This document shows positions 1 through 5,535 of a DNA stretch of 5,970 bases, piece by piece. Under the pieces are notes generated by a model. That model was given only the letters and a program-made list of their open reading frames with translations. It made no database searches and had not been told where the DNA came from. The DNA is from an uncultured Leuconostoc sp. (GTDB lineage Bacteria; Bacillota; Bacilli; Lactobacillales; Lactobacillaceae): assembly GCA_900554745.1 (NCBI GenBank), contig USIU01000080.1:1-5970 (forward strand). The letters run 5' to 3'. The position numbers were made by a program, and so were the translations under genes. Each line of letters starts with the position of its first letter. Positions within the stretch are counted from its first letter, which is position 1.

Positions 1-176
1 TTTCCGTGGCGAATACGGTGCGGGCGATGGCAATGATGAAGTTAGCTGGCGTTCAAGCTGCGCAAACAGTGACGACGCCGGGCTACTTTGCCAACCAAGT
101 CTTGGACGAACTCTACTTATTAACAGAAGACGACTTAGAAACATTTATTGCACAAGAGGTTAAAGATGGCGAATGA
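1..176 (+). CDS. thiM: Hydroxyethylthiazole kinase, C-terminal end (partial)
   Basis: This is the last 57 complete codons of a gene that begins upstream of the window; bases 1-2 finish a codon and the reading frame runs from base 3 to a TGA at 174-176. The visible protein starts SVANTVRAMAMMKLAG and contains TPGYFANQVLDELYLL. In position and pattern this matches the ThiM C-terminus, where an Ala-rich helix is followed by GPGSF..xFLDxLY. ThiM is a cytoplasmic ATP-dependent kinase that makes 4-methyl-5-(2-hydroxyethyl)thiazole phosphate in thiamine salvage. No catalytic residues fall in the visible part. The call therefore rests on the tail pattern plus the directly overlapping thiD and thiE, the usual salvage order. 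It overlaps thiD by 11 bp. The operon promoter and any TPP riboswitch would lie upstream, out of view. Confidence 0.85.
   Translation, partial: SVANTVRAMAMMKLAGVQAAQTVTTPGYFANQVLDELYLLTEDDLETFIAQEVKDGE
154..160 (+). promoter_or_regulatory. Ribosome binding site deciding the thiD start
   Basis: AAGAGGT lies inside the thiM coding end, 5 nt before the ATG at 166. It selects that ATG over the in-frame TTG at 148. The TTG lies upstream of this site and would add six residues (MHKRLK) that precede the usual ThiD N-terminus. Confidence 0.75.
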
Positions 177-999
177 AACCCCACAAGTGATGACCATTGC
201 CGGCACGGATGCCAGTGGTGGGGCGGGCATGACAGCTGATTTGAATACATTTGCTGCCCACGGTATTTATGGGGCGAATGTTGTAGTATCAGTCACTGCG
301 CAAAATACATTGGGTGTACAACAAGTGCAAATGATGACGCCGGATATCGTGATGGCCCAGCTGCAATCAGTAGCAGACGACTTACAAATTCGTGCCGTGA
401 AAACAGGCATGCTCGGTGATGCTGACACGGTGCGTACGGTTGCCAAAGCGCTACAGCAATTTGATTTTGGCCCACTAATTTTGGATCCCGTGATGGTTGC
501 CAAGGGCGGTGCACGCTTGCTTTCTGATGAAGCTGTGACGGCCGTGCGGACAACATTAATACCGTTGGCAACGTTAATCACACCCAATATACCTGAGGCT
601 GAGGTCTTAGCTGGGATGACGATTCAGACCCCAAGTGACATGGTGGCGGCCGCCGAAGTGCTGCATGGTTTTGGTGCTCAAAATATTTTAATCAAGGGCG
701 GCCATGGCGATACGTCAGTGGTCACGGATTATGTGCTTCTGGCGAGTGGAGAACATTTTTGGATGAAAACCACGCGATTTGAGACACCTAGAACCCACGG
801 CACAGGCGATACGATTTCTGCTGCAATTACTGCCCAATTGGGTCTGGGATTAGCACTTAAACCAGCGATCATTCATGCCAAAGCTTATGTTGATGCCACT
901 ATTCGCGATGGCATTGCCGTTGGGCATGGGCATGGGCCGTTGAATCATTTTCCAAACGTGACGACTGAGAATCAACCGGAGGTGTATGATGACATTTGA
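166..999 (+). CDS. thiD: Hydroxymethylpyrimidine/phosphomethylpyrimidine kinase
   Basis: A 277-residue cytoplasmic kinase of the ribokinase superfamily, normal length for ThiD. It phosphorylates HMP to HMP-P and then to HMP-PP, the pyrimidine substrate of ThiE. Family landmarks are present in order: GTDASGGAG at 13-21 (substrate side), VTAQNTLGV at 43-51, VKTGML at 79-83 region, DPVMVAKGG at 107-115, TPNIPEAE at 139-146, IKGGH at 176-180, and the anion-hole/catalytic motif HGTGDT at 211-216. In well-studied ThiD proteins the last motif usually reads GTGC, with Cys at the catalytic position; here it is Asp215, as in ribokinase-type GxGD motifs. I expect activity to be kept, but this is inference. 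The start is ATG 166, with a good ribosome site 5 nt upstream. The gene overlaps thiM by 11 bp and thiE by 11 bp, so the three are almost certainly co-transcribed and translationally coupled. A pyridoxal-kinase activity cannot be excluded, but the thi context favours HMP. Confidence 0.95.
   Translation: MANETPQVMTIAGTDASGGAGMTADLNTFAAHGIYGANVVVSVTAQNTLGVQQVQMMTPDIVMAQLQSVADDLQIRAVKTGMLGDADTVRTVAKALQQFDFGPLILDPVMVAKGGARLLSDEAVTAVRTTLIPLATLITPNIPEAEVLAGMTIQTPSDMVAAAEVLHGFGAQNILIKGGHGDTSVVTDYVLLASGEHFWMKTTRFETPRTHGTGDTISAAITAQLGLGLALKPAIIHAKAYVDATIRDGIAVGHGHGPLNHFPNVTTENQPEVYDDI
977..984 (+). promoter_or_regulatory. Ribosome binding site deciding the thiE start
   Basis: CGGAGGTG lies in the last codons of thiD. 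Two adjacent ATG codons follow at 986 and 989. From the GGAGG core (978-982) the gap is only 3 nt to the first and 6 nt to the second, so ATG 989 is the better-spaced start. Confidence 0.65.
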
Positions 1000-1642
1000 T
1001 TCAGCATGGTTAGCGCGTTACTTTGTTTGCGGCACACAAAATGTCGCCGATGAAACGGTTTTTTTTGATGTATTGACCCAAGCATTGCAGTCGGGGATAA
1101 CATTATTTCAATACCGGGAAAAAGGCCAAGGTGCTTTAACTGGTGCCGACAAGTTACGGGTGGCGCAACAGGTACGTGACTTAACTTACCAATATCAGGT
1201 GCCACTAATCATCGATGACGACGTGGCGTTGGCGCACGCCGTTCATGCAGATGGCATTCATTTTGGTCAGGGTGATGGGGATCCGGCTAAAAATATTCAA
1301 GCCGCTGGCGACTTAGCGGTCGGCATTTCGGTGTCTAATCAGCAGGAATATGAACGCATTGCCCACTTAGCTGGGATTGATCATATCGGCATTGGGCCTG
1401 TTTATCCAACGACTAGTAAAGCTGATGCCAAACCGGCAATCGGTGTTGCAGGATTGCAAACCTTGGTTGCCGCAAGCCAATGGCCGACGGTGGCCATTGG
1501 TGGCATTCAAGCCGATAATTTAGCAGCCGTTTTGGCAACCGGTGTTGACGGGGCGGCGGTGATTAGTATGATTACGCAAAGTGACGATATTGCCCAGACG
1601 TTACAATTTTGGCAAACATTATCCACAAAAAAAGAGCCTTAA
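989..1642 (+). CDS. thiE: Thiamine-phosphate synthase
   Basis: A 217-residue TIM-barrel enzyme that joins HMP-PP with thiazole phosphate to give thiamine phosphate and pyrophosphate in the cytoplasm. The length is typical. Motifs in order: QYREKG at 41-46 (pyrophosphate contact region, usually QLREK), LIIDDDVALAHAVHADGIHFGQGD at about 73-96 carrying the metal-binding and pyrimidine-side residues, GISVSN at 112-117, GIGPVYPTTSK at 134-144, VAIGGI at 168-173 and GAAVISM at 188-194 (thiazole phosphate pocket). It is the last gene of the thiM-thiD-thiE salvage unit and overlaps thiD by 11 bp (14 bp if the ATG at 986 is used, adding one Met). An 8-T run at 1059-1066 encodes Val-Phe-Phe. The last codons and stop lie inside the transcription terminator. 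Nothing in the gene looks broken. Confidence 0.95.
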   Translation: MTFDSAWLARYFVCGTQNVADETVFFDVLTQALQSGITLFQYREKGQGALTGADKLRVAQQVRDLTYQYQVPLIIDDDVALAHAVHADGIHFGQGDGDPAKNIQAAGDLAVGISVSNQQEYERIAHLAGIDHIGIGPVYPTTSKADAKPAIGVAGLQTLVAASQWPTVAIGGIQADNLAAVLATGVDGAAVISMITQSDDIAQTLQFWQTLSTKKEP

Positions 1643-1654
1643 GGCTCTTTTTTT
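1627..1654. terminator. Bidirectional intrinsic terminator between thiE and pepF
   Basis: A perfect 28-nt palindrome: seven A, GAGCC, TTAA, GGCTC, seven T. On either strand the RNA forms a 5-bp GC-rich stem extended by A-U pairs, ending in a 7-U tract, as expected of a rho-independent terminator. It serves the convergent thi operon (plus) and the pepF-like gene (minus). The thiE stop TAA (1640-1642) lies in the loop and the next stem base, and the pepF stop (complement of 1653-1655) lies at the right edge, so the gene ends are separated by only 10 bp. Confidence 0.9.
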
Positions 1655-3452
1655 ATACAAATTGTTCTGATAGTTGGAGGAAGTCATCAATATCTTGTTT
1701 GATGAGATCAGCTCCGGCTTGCCAAAAGTCAGGTTGTGTTAGATCGACATCGAGATGCTTTTTGGCGAGGTCTTCTGCCGTCATATTGGCAGTATCTCGT
1801 AGGAGGGCGATATATTTGTCTTCAAAATTGTCGCCGTCTTGTTGGGCACGGGCGTAAATGCCGGCTGAGAAGAGATAACCAAAGGTATAAGGGAAGTTAT
1901 AGAATGGCACTGAGTCAATGAAAAAGTGGAGCTTTGATGACCAGAAGTGGGGATGGCGGACATCTAACATCCCATCAAACGCAGTTTCTTGGGCAGCATC
2001 CATCAATTCGTTTAACCGTTGTGGGGTTACGACGCCGTTTTGCCGTTCCGTGTAAAAGGCATCTTCAAATAGGAAGCGCGCATGGATATTTAAAAACATG
2101 GCAATTGGATTGGTCATTTTAGCATCGAGCAAGACTAACTTTTCCGCATCCGACTTTGCGCCCTTCACATTGGCATCATTGACAATGAGTTCGGCAAATG
2201 TTGAGGCCGTTTCGGCCACGTTCATGGCATAAGCGTCACGCCAAAGCGGTAAGTCAACGAGTTGTGCAGAATGGAAGGCGTGGCCTAATTCGTGGGCAAT
2301 GGTTGCCGCATCGTTGACAGAACCGGTATAAGTGAGGAAAATACGTGATTCATGTAAGTCAGGAACGGATTCCATGTAACCGCCGGGTTGTTTACCGGGG
2401 CGATTTTCTGATTCGATCCAGCGCTTCTCAAAAGCCATCTTGGCAAATTCGGCCATTTTAGGTGAGAACTTGCCAAACTGCTCGATAATGAAAGCGGCCG
2501 CATCATCATAAGACACTTCAGTTGGTTGATAATCACCAATTTGCGTTAAAGGCGCTACTTGGTCTTGCCAACCTAATTTTTCCAGACCCAAAAGTTGCTT
2601 TTTGCGTTCAAAATAAGGTTTGAACATGGCTTTATTGGCGTCTACCACGGCCCACATCGTGTCCAAAGTGGCCTGGGACATGCGGTTCATTTCGAGTGGT
2701 TGTTCGAGATGTGACTGACGACCATGAGCTTTTTGGTTCGTCAAACGGAAACCGGCGAGATGGTTGAGGGTATCAGCTGTCAGATTTTCCGCACTGGCCC
2801 ACATTTTTTCGTAATTCGCCATAATGTTGGCGCGCGTCTCATTATTGGCTTCACCATCTAACATGTTTAAGGCTTGCCCGGCCGAAATTTGTCGTTTTTG
2901 ACCGTCTTCAGCATCAGTATAAGTGAGCGACAAACCGGCCGAAATCGTATCATAATGTTGAGACCAAGCTTGTTGCCCATCTAAATCAAATTGGTTAATC
3001 AAAGCTTCAGTTTGATCGTCAAGTAAGCGTTTTGCATCGGTCCGTAATTCCGTCAGATAGAATTTAATCGGCAACAAGCGATCAGTAGTCAAAATGGCTT
3101 CAAATTCACTGTCATCAAGACTGAGCAGTAACTTTTTAAATTGATTCATTGGCGCTGTATAGTCAACAAAGAGTTGCCCAAGTTTGTCAAAATGAGGGCC
3201 ATAAACGCTGTTGCCATAGTCAACGGAGGCCCAACCGTTGATGAAGATACTAATTGTGCCTAAACCAGACCCAATATTTTGTGCCAAATCAGACAAATCA
3301 GCAATCGTCTCGGCAGTTGGCTGGGCTTGGGCAACCTGTTGGGCAAAAGTTTGAATTGCCTGCGCAACAGCTTGGTACTTGTTTGCCAGTTCTGGAGACG
3401 TAATGCCGCCGGGATAAATACTGTCTAAATCCCATGTCTGTGAATACACCAT
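1653..3452 (-). CDS. pepF: M3-family oligoendopeptidase (PepF-like zinc metallopeptidase)
   Basis: A 599-residue cytoplasmic metalloendopeptidase that probably trims oligopeptides after uptake or protein turnover. Length and the N-terminal signature WDLDSIYPGG (residues 7-16) match the pepF/M3 branch of family M3B. The zinc site is clear: HELGH at 387-391 supplies two His ligands and the catalytic Glu388, and NVAETAS at 411-417 supplies the third ligand, Glu414. A C-terminal segment at 513-530 (SVPFYNFPYTFGYLFSAG) holds the conserved Tyr-rich substrate-side motif. There is no signal peptide or membrane segment. The start is the ATG at 3450-3452 (complement), with AGAGG 7 nt upstream. The frame stays open to base 3515, but that extension passes through the predicted promoter and adds 21 residues with no family match. 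The gene is probably monocistronic, divergent from the hydrolase and convergent with thiE. The exact PepF subclass is less certain than the M3 assignment. Confidence 0.93.
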   Translation of the reverse strand: MVYSQTWDLDSIYPGGITSPELANKYQAVAQAIQTFAQQVAQAQPTAETIADLSDLAQNIGSGLGTISIFINGWASVDYGNSVYGPHFDKLGQLFVDYTAPMNQFKKLLLSLDDSEFEAILTTDRLLPIKFYLTELRTDAKRLLDDQTEALINQFDLDGQQAWSQHYDTISAGLSLTYTDAEDGQKRQISAGQALNMLDGEANNETRANIMANYEKMWASAENLTADTLNHLAGFRLTNQKAHGRQSHLEQPLEMNRMSQATLDTMWAVVDANKAMFKPYFERKKQLLGLEKLGWQDQVAPLTQIGDYQPTEVSYDDAAAFIIEQFGKFSPKMAEFAKMAFEKRWIESENRPGKQPGGYMESVPDLHESRIFLTYTGSVNDAATIAHELGHAFHSAQLVDLPLWRDAYAMNVAETASTFAELIVNDANVKGAKSDAEKLVLLDAKMTNPIAMFLNIHARFLFEDAFYTERQNGVVTPQRLNELMDAAQETAFDGMLDVRHPHFWSSKLHFFIDSVPFYNFPYTFGYLFSAGIYARAQQDGDNFEDKYIALLRDTANMTAEDLAKKHLDVDLTQPDFWQAGADLIKQDIDDFLQLSEQFV

Positions 3453-3459
3453 GTGAATA

Positions 3460-3464
3460 CCTCT
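3460..3464 (-). promoter_or_regulatory. Ribosome binding site of pepF-like gene
   Basis: On the minus strand AGAGG is followed by 7 nt and then ATG at 3452. It fixes this start over upstream in-frame ATG codons. Confidence 0.7.
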
Positions 3465-3481
3465 TTTATGATTTTCTTTTA

Positions 3482-3512
3482 AGTATATCATTTTATCATT
3501 TAAACATTGCAA
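3482..3512 (-). promoter_or_regulatory. Promoter of pepF-like gene (extended -10)
   Basis: On the minus strand there is an extended -10 TGATATACT (TG at 3490-3489, TATACT at 3487-3482). A TTGCAA box (3512-3507) lies 19 bp upstream as a possible weak -35. A second extended -10-like element, TGATAAAAT, sits 8 bp upstream of the first. Initiation near 3475 would give a 5' leader of roughly 20-25 nt ending at the ribosome site. The assignment is by motif only. Confidence 0.55.
3486..3501. repeat. Tandem 8-nt direct repeat in pepF promoter
   Basis: TATCATTT occurs twice back to back (3486-3493 and 3494-3501). On the minus strand it reads AAATGATA twice, which creates the two overlapping TGATA-type extended -10 elements of the pepF promoter. 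No function beyond the promoter is supported. Confidence 0.5.
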
Positions 3513-3562
3513 CATGATGAAGAAATTATCATGAAATGACGTGAAAATAATAGAAAAATTGT

Positions 3563-3591
3563 TTGCGGGGATGTCAGCGGTAGTGTAAAAT
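3563..3591 (+). promoter_or_regulatory. Promoter of alpha/beta hydrolase gene
   Basis: TTGCGG (3563-3568), a 17-bp spacer and TAAAAT (3586-3591) form a plausible housekeeping promoter. Initiation near 3598 would leave a short leader with the AAGGGG ribosome site (3601-3606) 9 nt before the ATG at 3616. This is based on motif match alone. Confidence 0.45.
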
Positions 3592-3615
3592 TGTTGTTTT
3601 AAGGGGTAAACAAAT

Positions 3616-4545
3616 ATGCAAAACTTAGTTAAATGGCTACTCGGCTTTGTATTGGTAGTGCTTGTGATTTTGGTGATTGCCGGACAATATTTTTTCCATG
3701 TTGCTCAGGTACGAGATCCAAAATCCAATCAACCGGATGCGTTGCGTCAAAAAGATGATCCATTGTATCAATATGAACATGATTTTTTAGCACGAGACAA
3801 GCAAATCTGGCATGAAACCACGGCTGACGGGCTTAAACTGGATGCTTGGTATGTGCCTGCGGCGCAAAAAACCAATAAAACAGCCATTTTGGCCCATGGT
3901 TGGCATAATAATAAAACAACGATGGCCATTTACGGCGAACTCTTCCATGAATTAGGCTATAACGTGTTAATCCCAGATAACCGTGCCCATGGCCAATCAC
4001 AAGGTAAAATCATTGGTTACGGCTGGTTAGATCGGCGTGACTATATTCAATGGTTAAACCAAATCATTGCCCGCAATGGCCAAGCATCAGATATTGTCAT
4101 GTATGGGATGAGTATGGGCGCAGCCACAGTCTTATCGACGTCGGGTGAGGCTGATTTACCAAAGCAAGTCAAAGCGGTGATTGCTGATTCGTCGTACACG
4201 AGTTTACTAGACGAAACTAAGCATGAGGCCGGGGAAATGTATCATTTACCGTGGTTCCCGCTCGTGAATGTGGTTTCGGGGATTTCAAAGTTACGAGCCG
4301 GTTATTTTTATGCCGAGGCAAATCCACTCAAACACGTTGCCAAAAGTAAGACGCCAACGTTCTTGATTCATGGCGACGCGGATACGTTTGTGCCGACTAA
4401 AATGGTTTATCCACTGTATGACGCCATCAAAGCACCCAAACTGCTTTGGGTCACGGCTGGTTCTAAGCACGTACAAAGTTTCCATGATCATCCAAAAGCC
4501 TATCGTGACAGAATTCAAGCGTTCTTAACTCAGTACGATCGGTAA
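3616..4545 (+). CDS. Membrane-anchored alpha/beta hydrolase, substrate unknown
   Basis: A 309-residue serine hydrolase. Residues 1-6 (MQNLVK) precede a hydrophobic helix at about 7-23, with no signal-peptidase or lipoprotein site that I can see. By the positive-inside rule this is a signal anchor that places the catalytic domain outside the cell. The alpha/beta fold is marked by AILAHGWHNN at 90-99 (oxyanion region), DNRAHGQSQG at 121-130, the nucleophile elbow GMSMG at 164-168 (Ser166), HGDADTFVP at 252-260 with Asp256 as probable acid, and SKHVQSF at 283-289 with His285 as probable catalytic His. The architecture resembles B. subtilis YqkD-like and other COG1073-type hydrolases common in lactobacilli, often called esterases or peptidases without proof. 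The triad is complete. The gene stands alone between its own promoter and terminator, so context gives no substrate. It could be an esterase, lipase or acyl-aminoacyl peptidase. Confidence 0.88.
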   Translation: MQNLVKWLLGFVLVVLVILVIAGQYFFHVAQVRDPKSNQPDALRQKDDPLYQYEHDFLARDKQIWHETTADGLKLDAWYVPAAQKTNKTAILAHGWHNNKTTMAIYGELFHELGYNVLIPDNRAHGQSQGKIIGYGWLDRRDYIQWLNQIIARNGQASDIVMYGMSMGAATVLSTSGEADLPKQVKAVIADSSYTSLLDETKHEAGEMYHLPWFPLVNVVSGISKLRAGYFYAEANPLKHVAKSKTPTFLIHGDADTFVPTKMVYPLYDAIKAPKLLWVTAGSKHVQSFHDHPKAYRDRIQAFLTQYDR

Positions 4546-4550
4546 CATTA

Positions 4551-4587
4551 AAAACACCAGTCTATCAACAGTAGGCTGGCGTTTTTT
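4551..4587 (+). terminator. Intrinsic terminator after the hydrolase gene
   Basis: Bases 4555-4564 (CACCAGTCTA) pair with 4572-4581 (TAGGCTGGCG) around a 7-nt loop. There is one A-C mismatch (4556/4580) and one G-U pair (4561/4575), and flanking A-U pairs extend the stem. A six-T run (4582-4587) follows. It starts 5 nt after the stop codon. The strong polarity of the T tract suggests it acts mainly on the plus strand. Confidence 0.8.
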
Positions 4588-4616
4588 GGTCAACGACTGG
4601 ATGAACATGATATAAT
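4587..4616 (+). promoter_or_regulatory. proB: proBA promoter (extended -10)
   Basis: A perfect extended -10, TGATATAAT (4608-4616), is preceded after an 18-bp spacer by TGGTCA (4587-4592), a 4-of-6 match to TTGACA. The -35 overlaps the last T of the upstream terminator. Initiation near 4623 would give a leader of about 90 nt before proB. Confidence 0.7.
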
Positions 4617-4642
4617 AATGGAGATTAAATGAGGAAATCGTT

Positions 4643-4678
4643 ATGATATGGCATAAGGACAGATCGAGCGGTCATTAA
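4643..4678 (+). CDS. Possible 11-residue leader peptide upstream of proB
   Basis: ATG 4643 opens MIWHKDRSSGH and stops at TAA 4676-4678. GAGG (4631-4634) lies 8 nt upstream, a good ribosome site. The ORF lies entirely within the predicted proBA leader and ends 36 nt before the proB ATG. It contains no proline codon, so classical proline attenuation is not supported. Translation is unproven, and short ORFs of this kind arise easily by chance. Confidence 0.25.
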   Translation: MIWHKDRSSGH

Positions 4679-4698
4679 AATTTAATCGACAAGTGAAC

Positions 4699-4704
4699 AA
4701 AGGA
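4699..4704 (+). promoter_or_regulatory. Ribosome binding site of proB
   Basis: AAAGGA lies 10 nt before the ATG at 4715. A second in-frame ATG at 4724 (codon 4) has no comparable site at normal spacing, so 4715 is preferred. Confidence 0.55.
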
Positions 4705-4714
4705 TAGAGTCAGC

Positions 4715-5530
4715 ATGTCAGAGATGAGTGAGAAAGTGCTAACGGCCAAGCCATGGCGGCGTGTCGTGGTTAAAGTGGGGACAAGTAGTATTGTTGATGC
4801 GGCCGGGGAAATCAAATACCCCGTCATCAACCGGTTAGCCCAAACCTTAACCCAACTGGAACAAACTGGGTATGACGTGATTTTAGTCACGTCGGGTGCC
4901 ATTGGCGTGGCCTTAAAACAAATGCACCAAACAAAACGCCCAACAGACATTCCGGCCCAACAAGCTTTAGCCGCGATTGGGCAAAGCTATTTGATGGCCA
5001 TTTATAATCAAAGTTTTGCGTTTTACCAGCAACATGTAGGTCAAGTCCTACTGACTTATGATGTCTTCCATAACAAGCAAATGTTGCGTCATACCATTGA
5101 CGCGATTGCGGCGATGTTGCAGCAACGTGTGATTCCCATTATTAACGAAAATGATGTGATCGCCGTTGATGAGTTGGATCACCAACATTCATTTGGCGAT
5201 AATGATCGACTGGCTGCGATGGTCACCCATGAAACGGCTGCGGATGCGTTGATTGTCTTAAGCGATATTGATGCGCTTTATACGGCCAATCCACACGACG
5301 ACCCAACAGCCCAACCAATTCCATTGGTGACGGCGGTGACAGAAACGCTCCGAGCTGGTGCCCGTGGATCATCAACGCTTGGCACTGGGGGGATGGCGAC
5401 GAAGTTAGTGGCGGCTGATTATTTGTTGCAGCACGGTCGCCAAATGGTATTAATCAATGGTGAAAATCCGGCGACGATTTTAGACGTCTTAGCTGGTGAA
5501 GCCGTCGGGACACTGTTTAAGGGAGAATAA
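4715..5530 (+). CDS. proB: Glutamate 5-kinase (short form without PUA domain)
   Basis: A 271-residue cytoplasmic amino-acid kinase that phosphorylates L-glutamate to glutamyl 5-phosphate, the committed first step of proline synthesis. Landmarks: KVGTSS at 20-25 (ATP phosphate loop), VTSGAIGV at 58-65, AAIGQSYLM at 86-94, INENDVIAVDE at 143-153, FGDNDRLAAMV at 160-170 (glutamate/proline-site region), LSDIDALYT at 182-190 and GTGGMATK at 223-230 (nucleotide binding). The protein ends soon after the kinase domain. The roughly 100-residue PUA domain of the 367-residue E. coli enzyme is absent, and the short form is known in several lactic acid bacteria and streptococci. There is no sign of a frameshift: the stop is followed 5 nt later by proA, whose ribosome site lies in the end of proB. 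Feedback control by proline is likely but cannot be judged from the sequence alone. Confidence 0.95.
   Translation: MSEMSEKVLTAKPWRRVVVKVGTSSIVDAAGEIKYPVINRLAQTLTQLEQTGYDVILVTSGAIGVALKQMHQTKRPTDIPAQQALAAIGQSYLMAIYNQSFAFYQQHVGQVLLTYDVFHNKQMLRHTIDAIAAMLQQRVIPIINENDVIAVDELDHQHSFGDNDRLAAMVTHETAADALIVLSDIDALYTANPHDDPTAQPIPLVTAVTETLRAGARGSSTLGTGGMATKLVAADYLLQHGRQMVLINGENPATILDVLAGEAVGTLFKGE
5519..5525 (+). promoter_or_regulatory. Ribosome binding site of proA within proB end
   Basis: AAGGGAG overlaps the last codons of proB and lies 10 nt before the proA ATG at 5536. It supports coupled translation of the two genes. Confidence 0.55.
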
Positions 5531-5535
5531 CTGAG

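Noticed and set aside
148..165. TTG at 148 as an upstream start for thiD
   Set aside because: The ribosome site (154-160) lies downstream of it and points to ATG 166. The extra residues are not part of the ThiD family N-terminus.
1..165. TPP riboswitch for the thi genes
   Set aside because: The window begins inside thiM coding sequence. Any riboswitch would be further upstream, and no thi-box sequence is visible here.
267..587. Antisense open frames within thiD
   Set aside because: They lie fully inside a clear gene, have no family features and no ribosome site of note, and are shadows of the thiD codon pattern.
986..988. First of two ATG codons as the thiE start
   Set aside because: It lies only 3 nt from the GGAGG core; the next ATG has better spacing. 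The difference is one Met and cannot be settled from sequence.
3453..3515. N-terminal extension of the pepF-like protein to an ATG at 3515
   Set aside because: It would cross the likely promoter and add 21 residues with no family match. ATG 3452 has a well-spaced AGAGG and gives the canonical WDLDSIYPGG start.
3453..3615. Small gene or catabolite-repression (cre) site in the divergent intergenic region
   Set aside because: No open frame with a ribosome site fits there, and no stretch matches the cre consensus; only promoter-like motifs are supported.
4617..4714. Proline T-box riboswitch before proBA
   Set aside because: The leader is about 90 nt, too short for the specifier stem, T-box bulge and terminator, and I see no TGG-containing T-box motif or terminator before proB.
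4675..4950. Minus-strand open frame across the proB start and leader
   Set aside because: The protein is unlike any family I recognise, it overlaps conserved proB codons, and there is no convincing minus-strand promoter.
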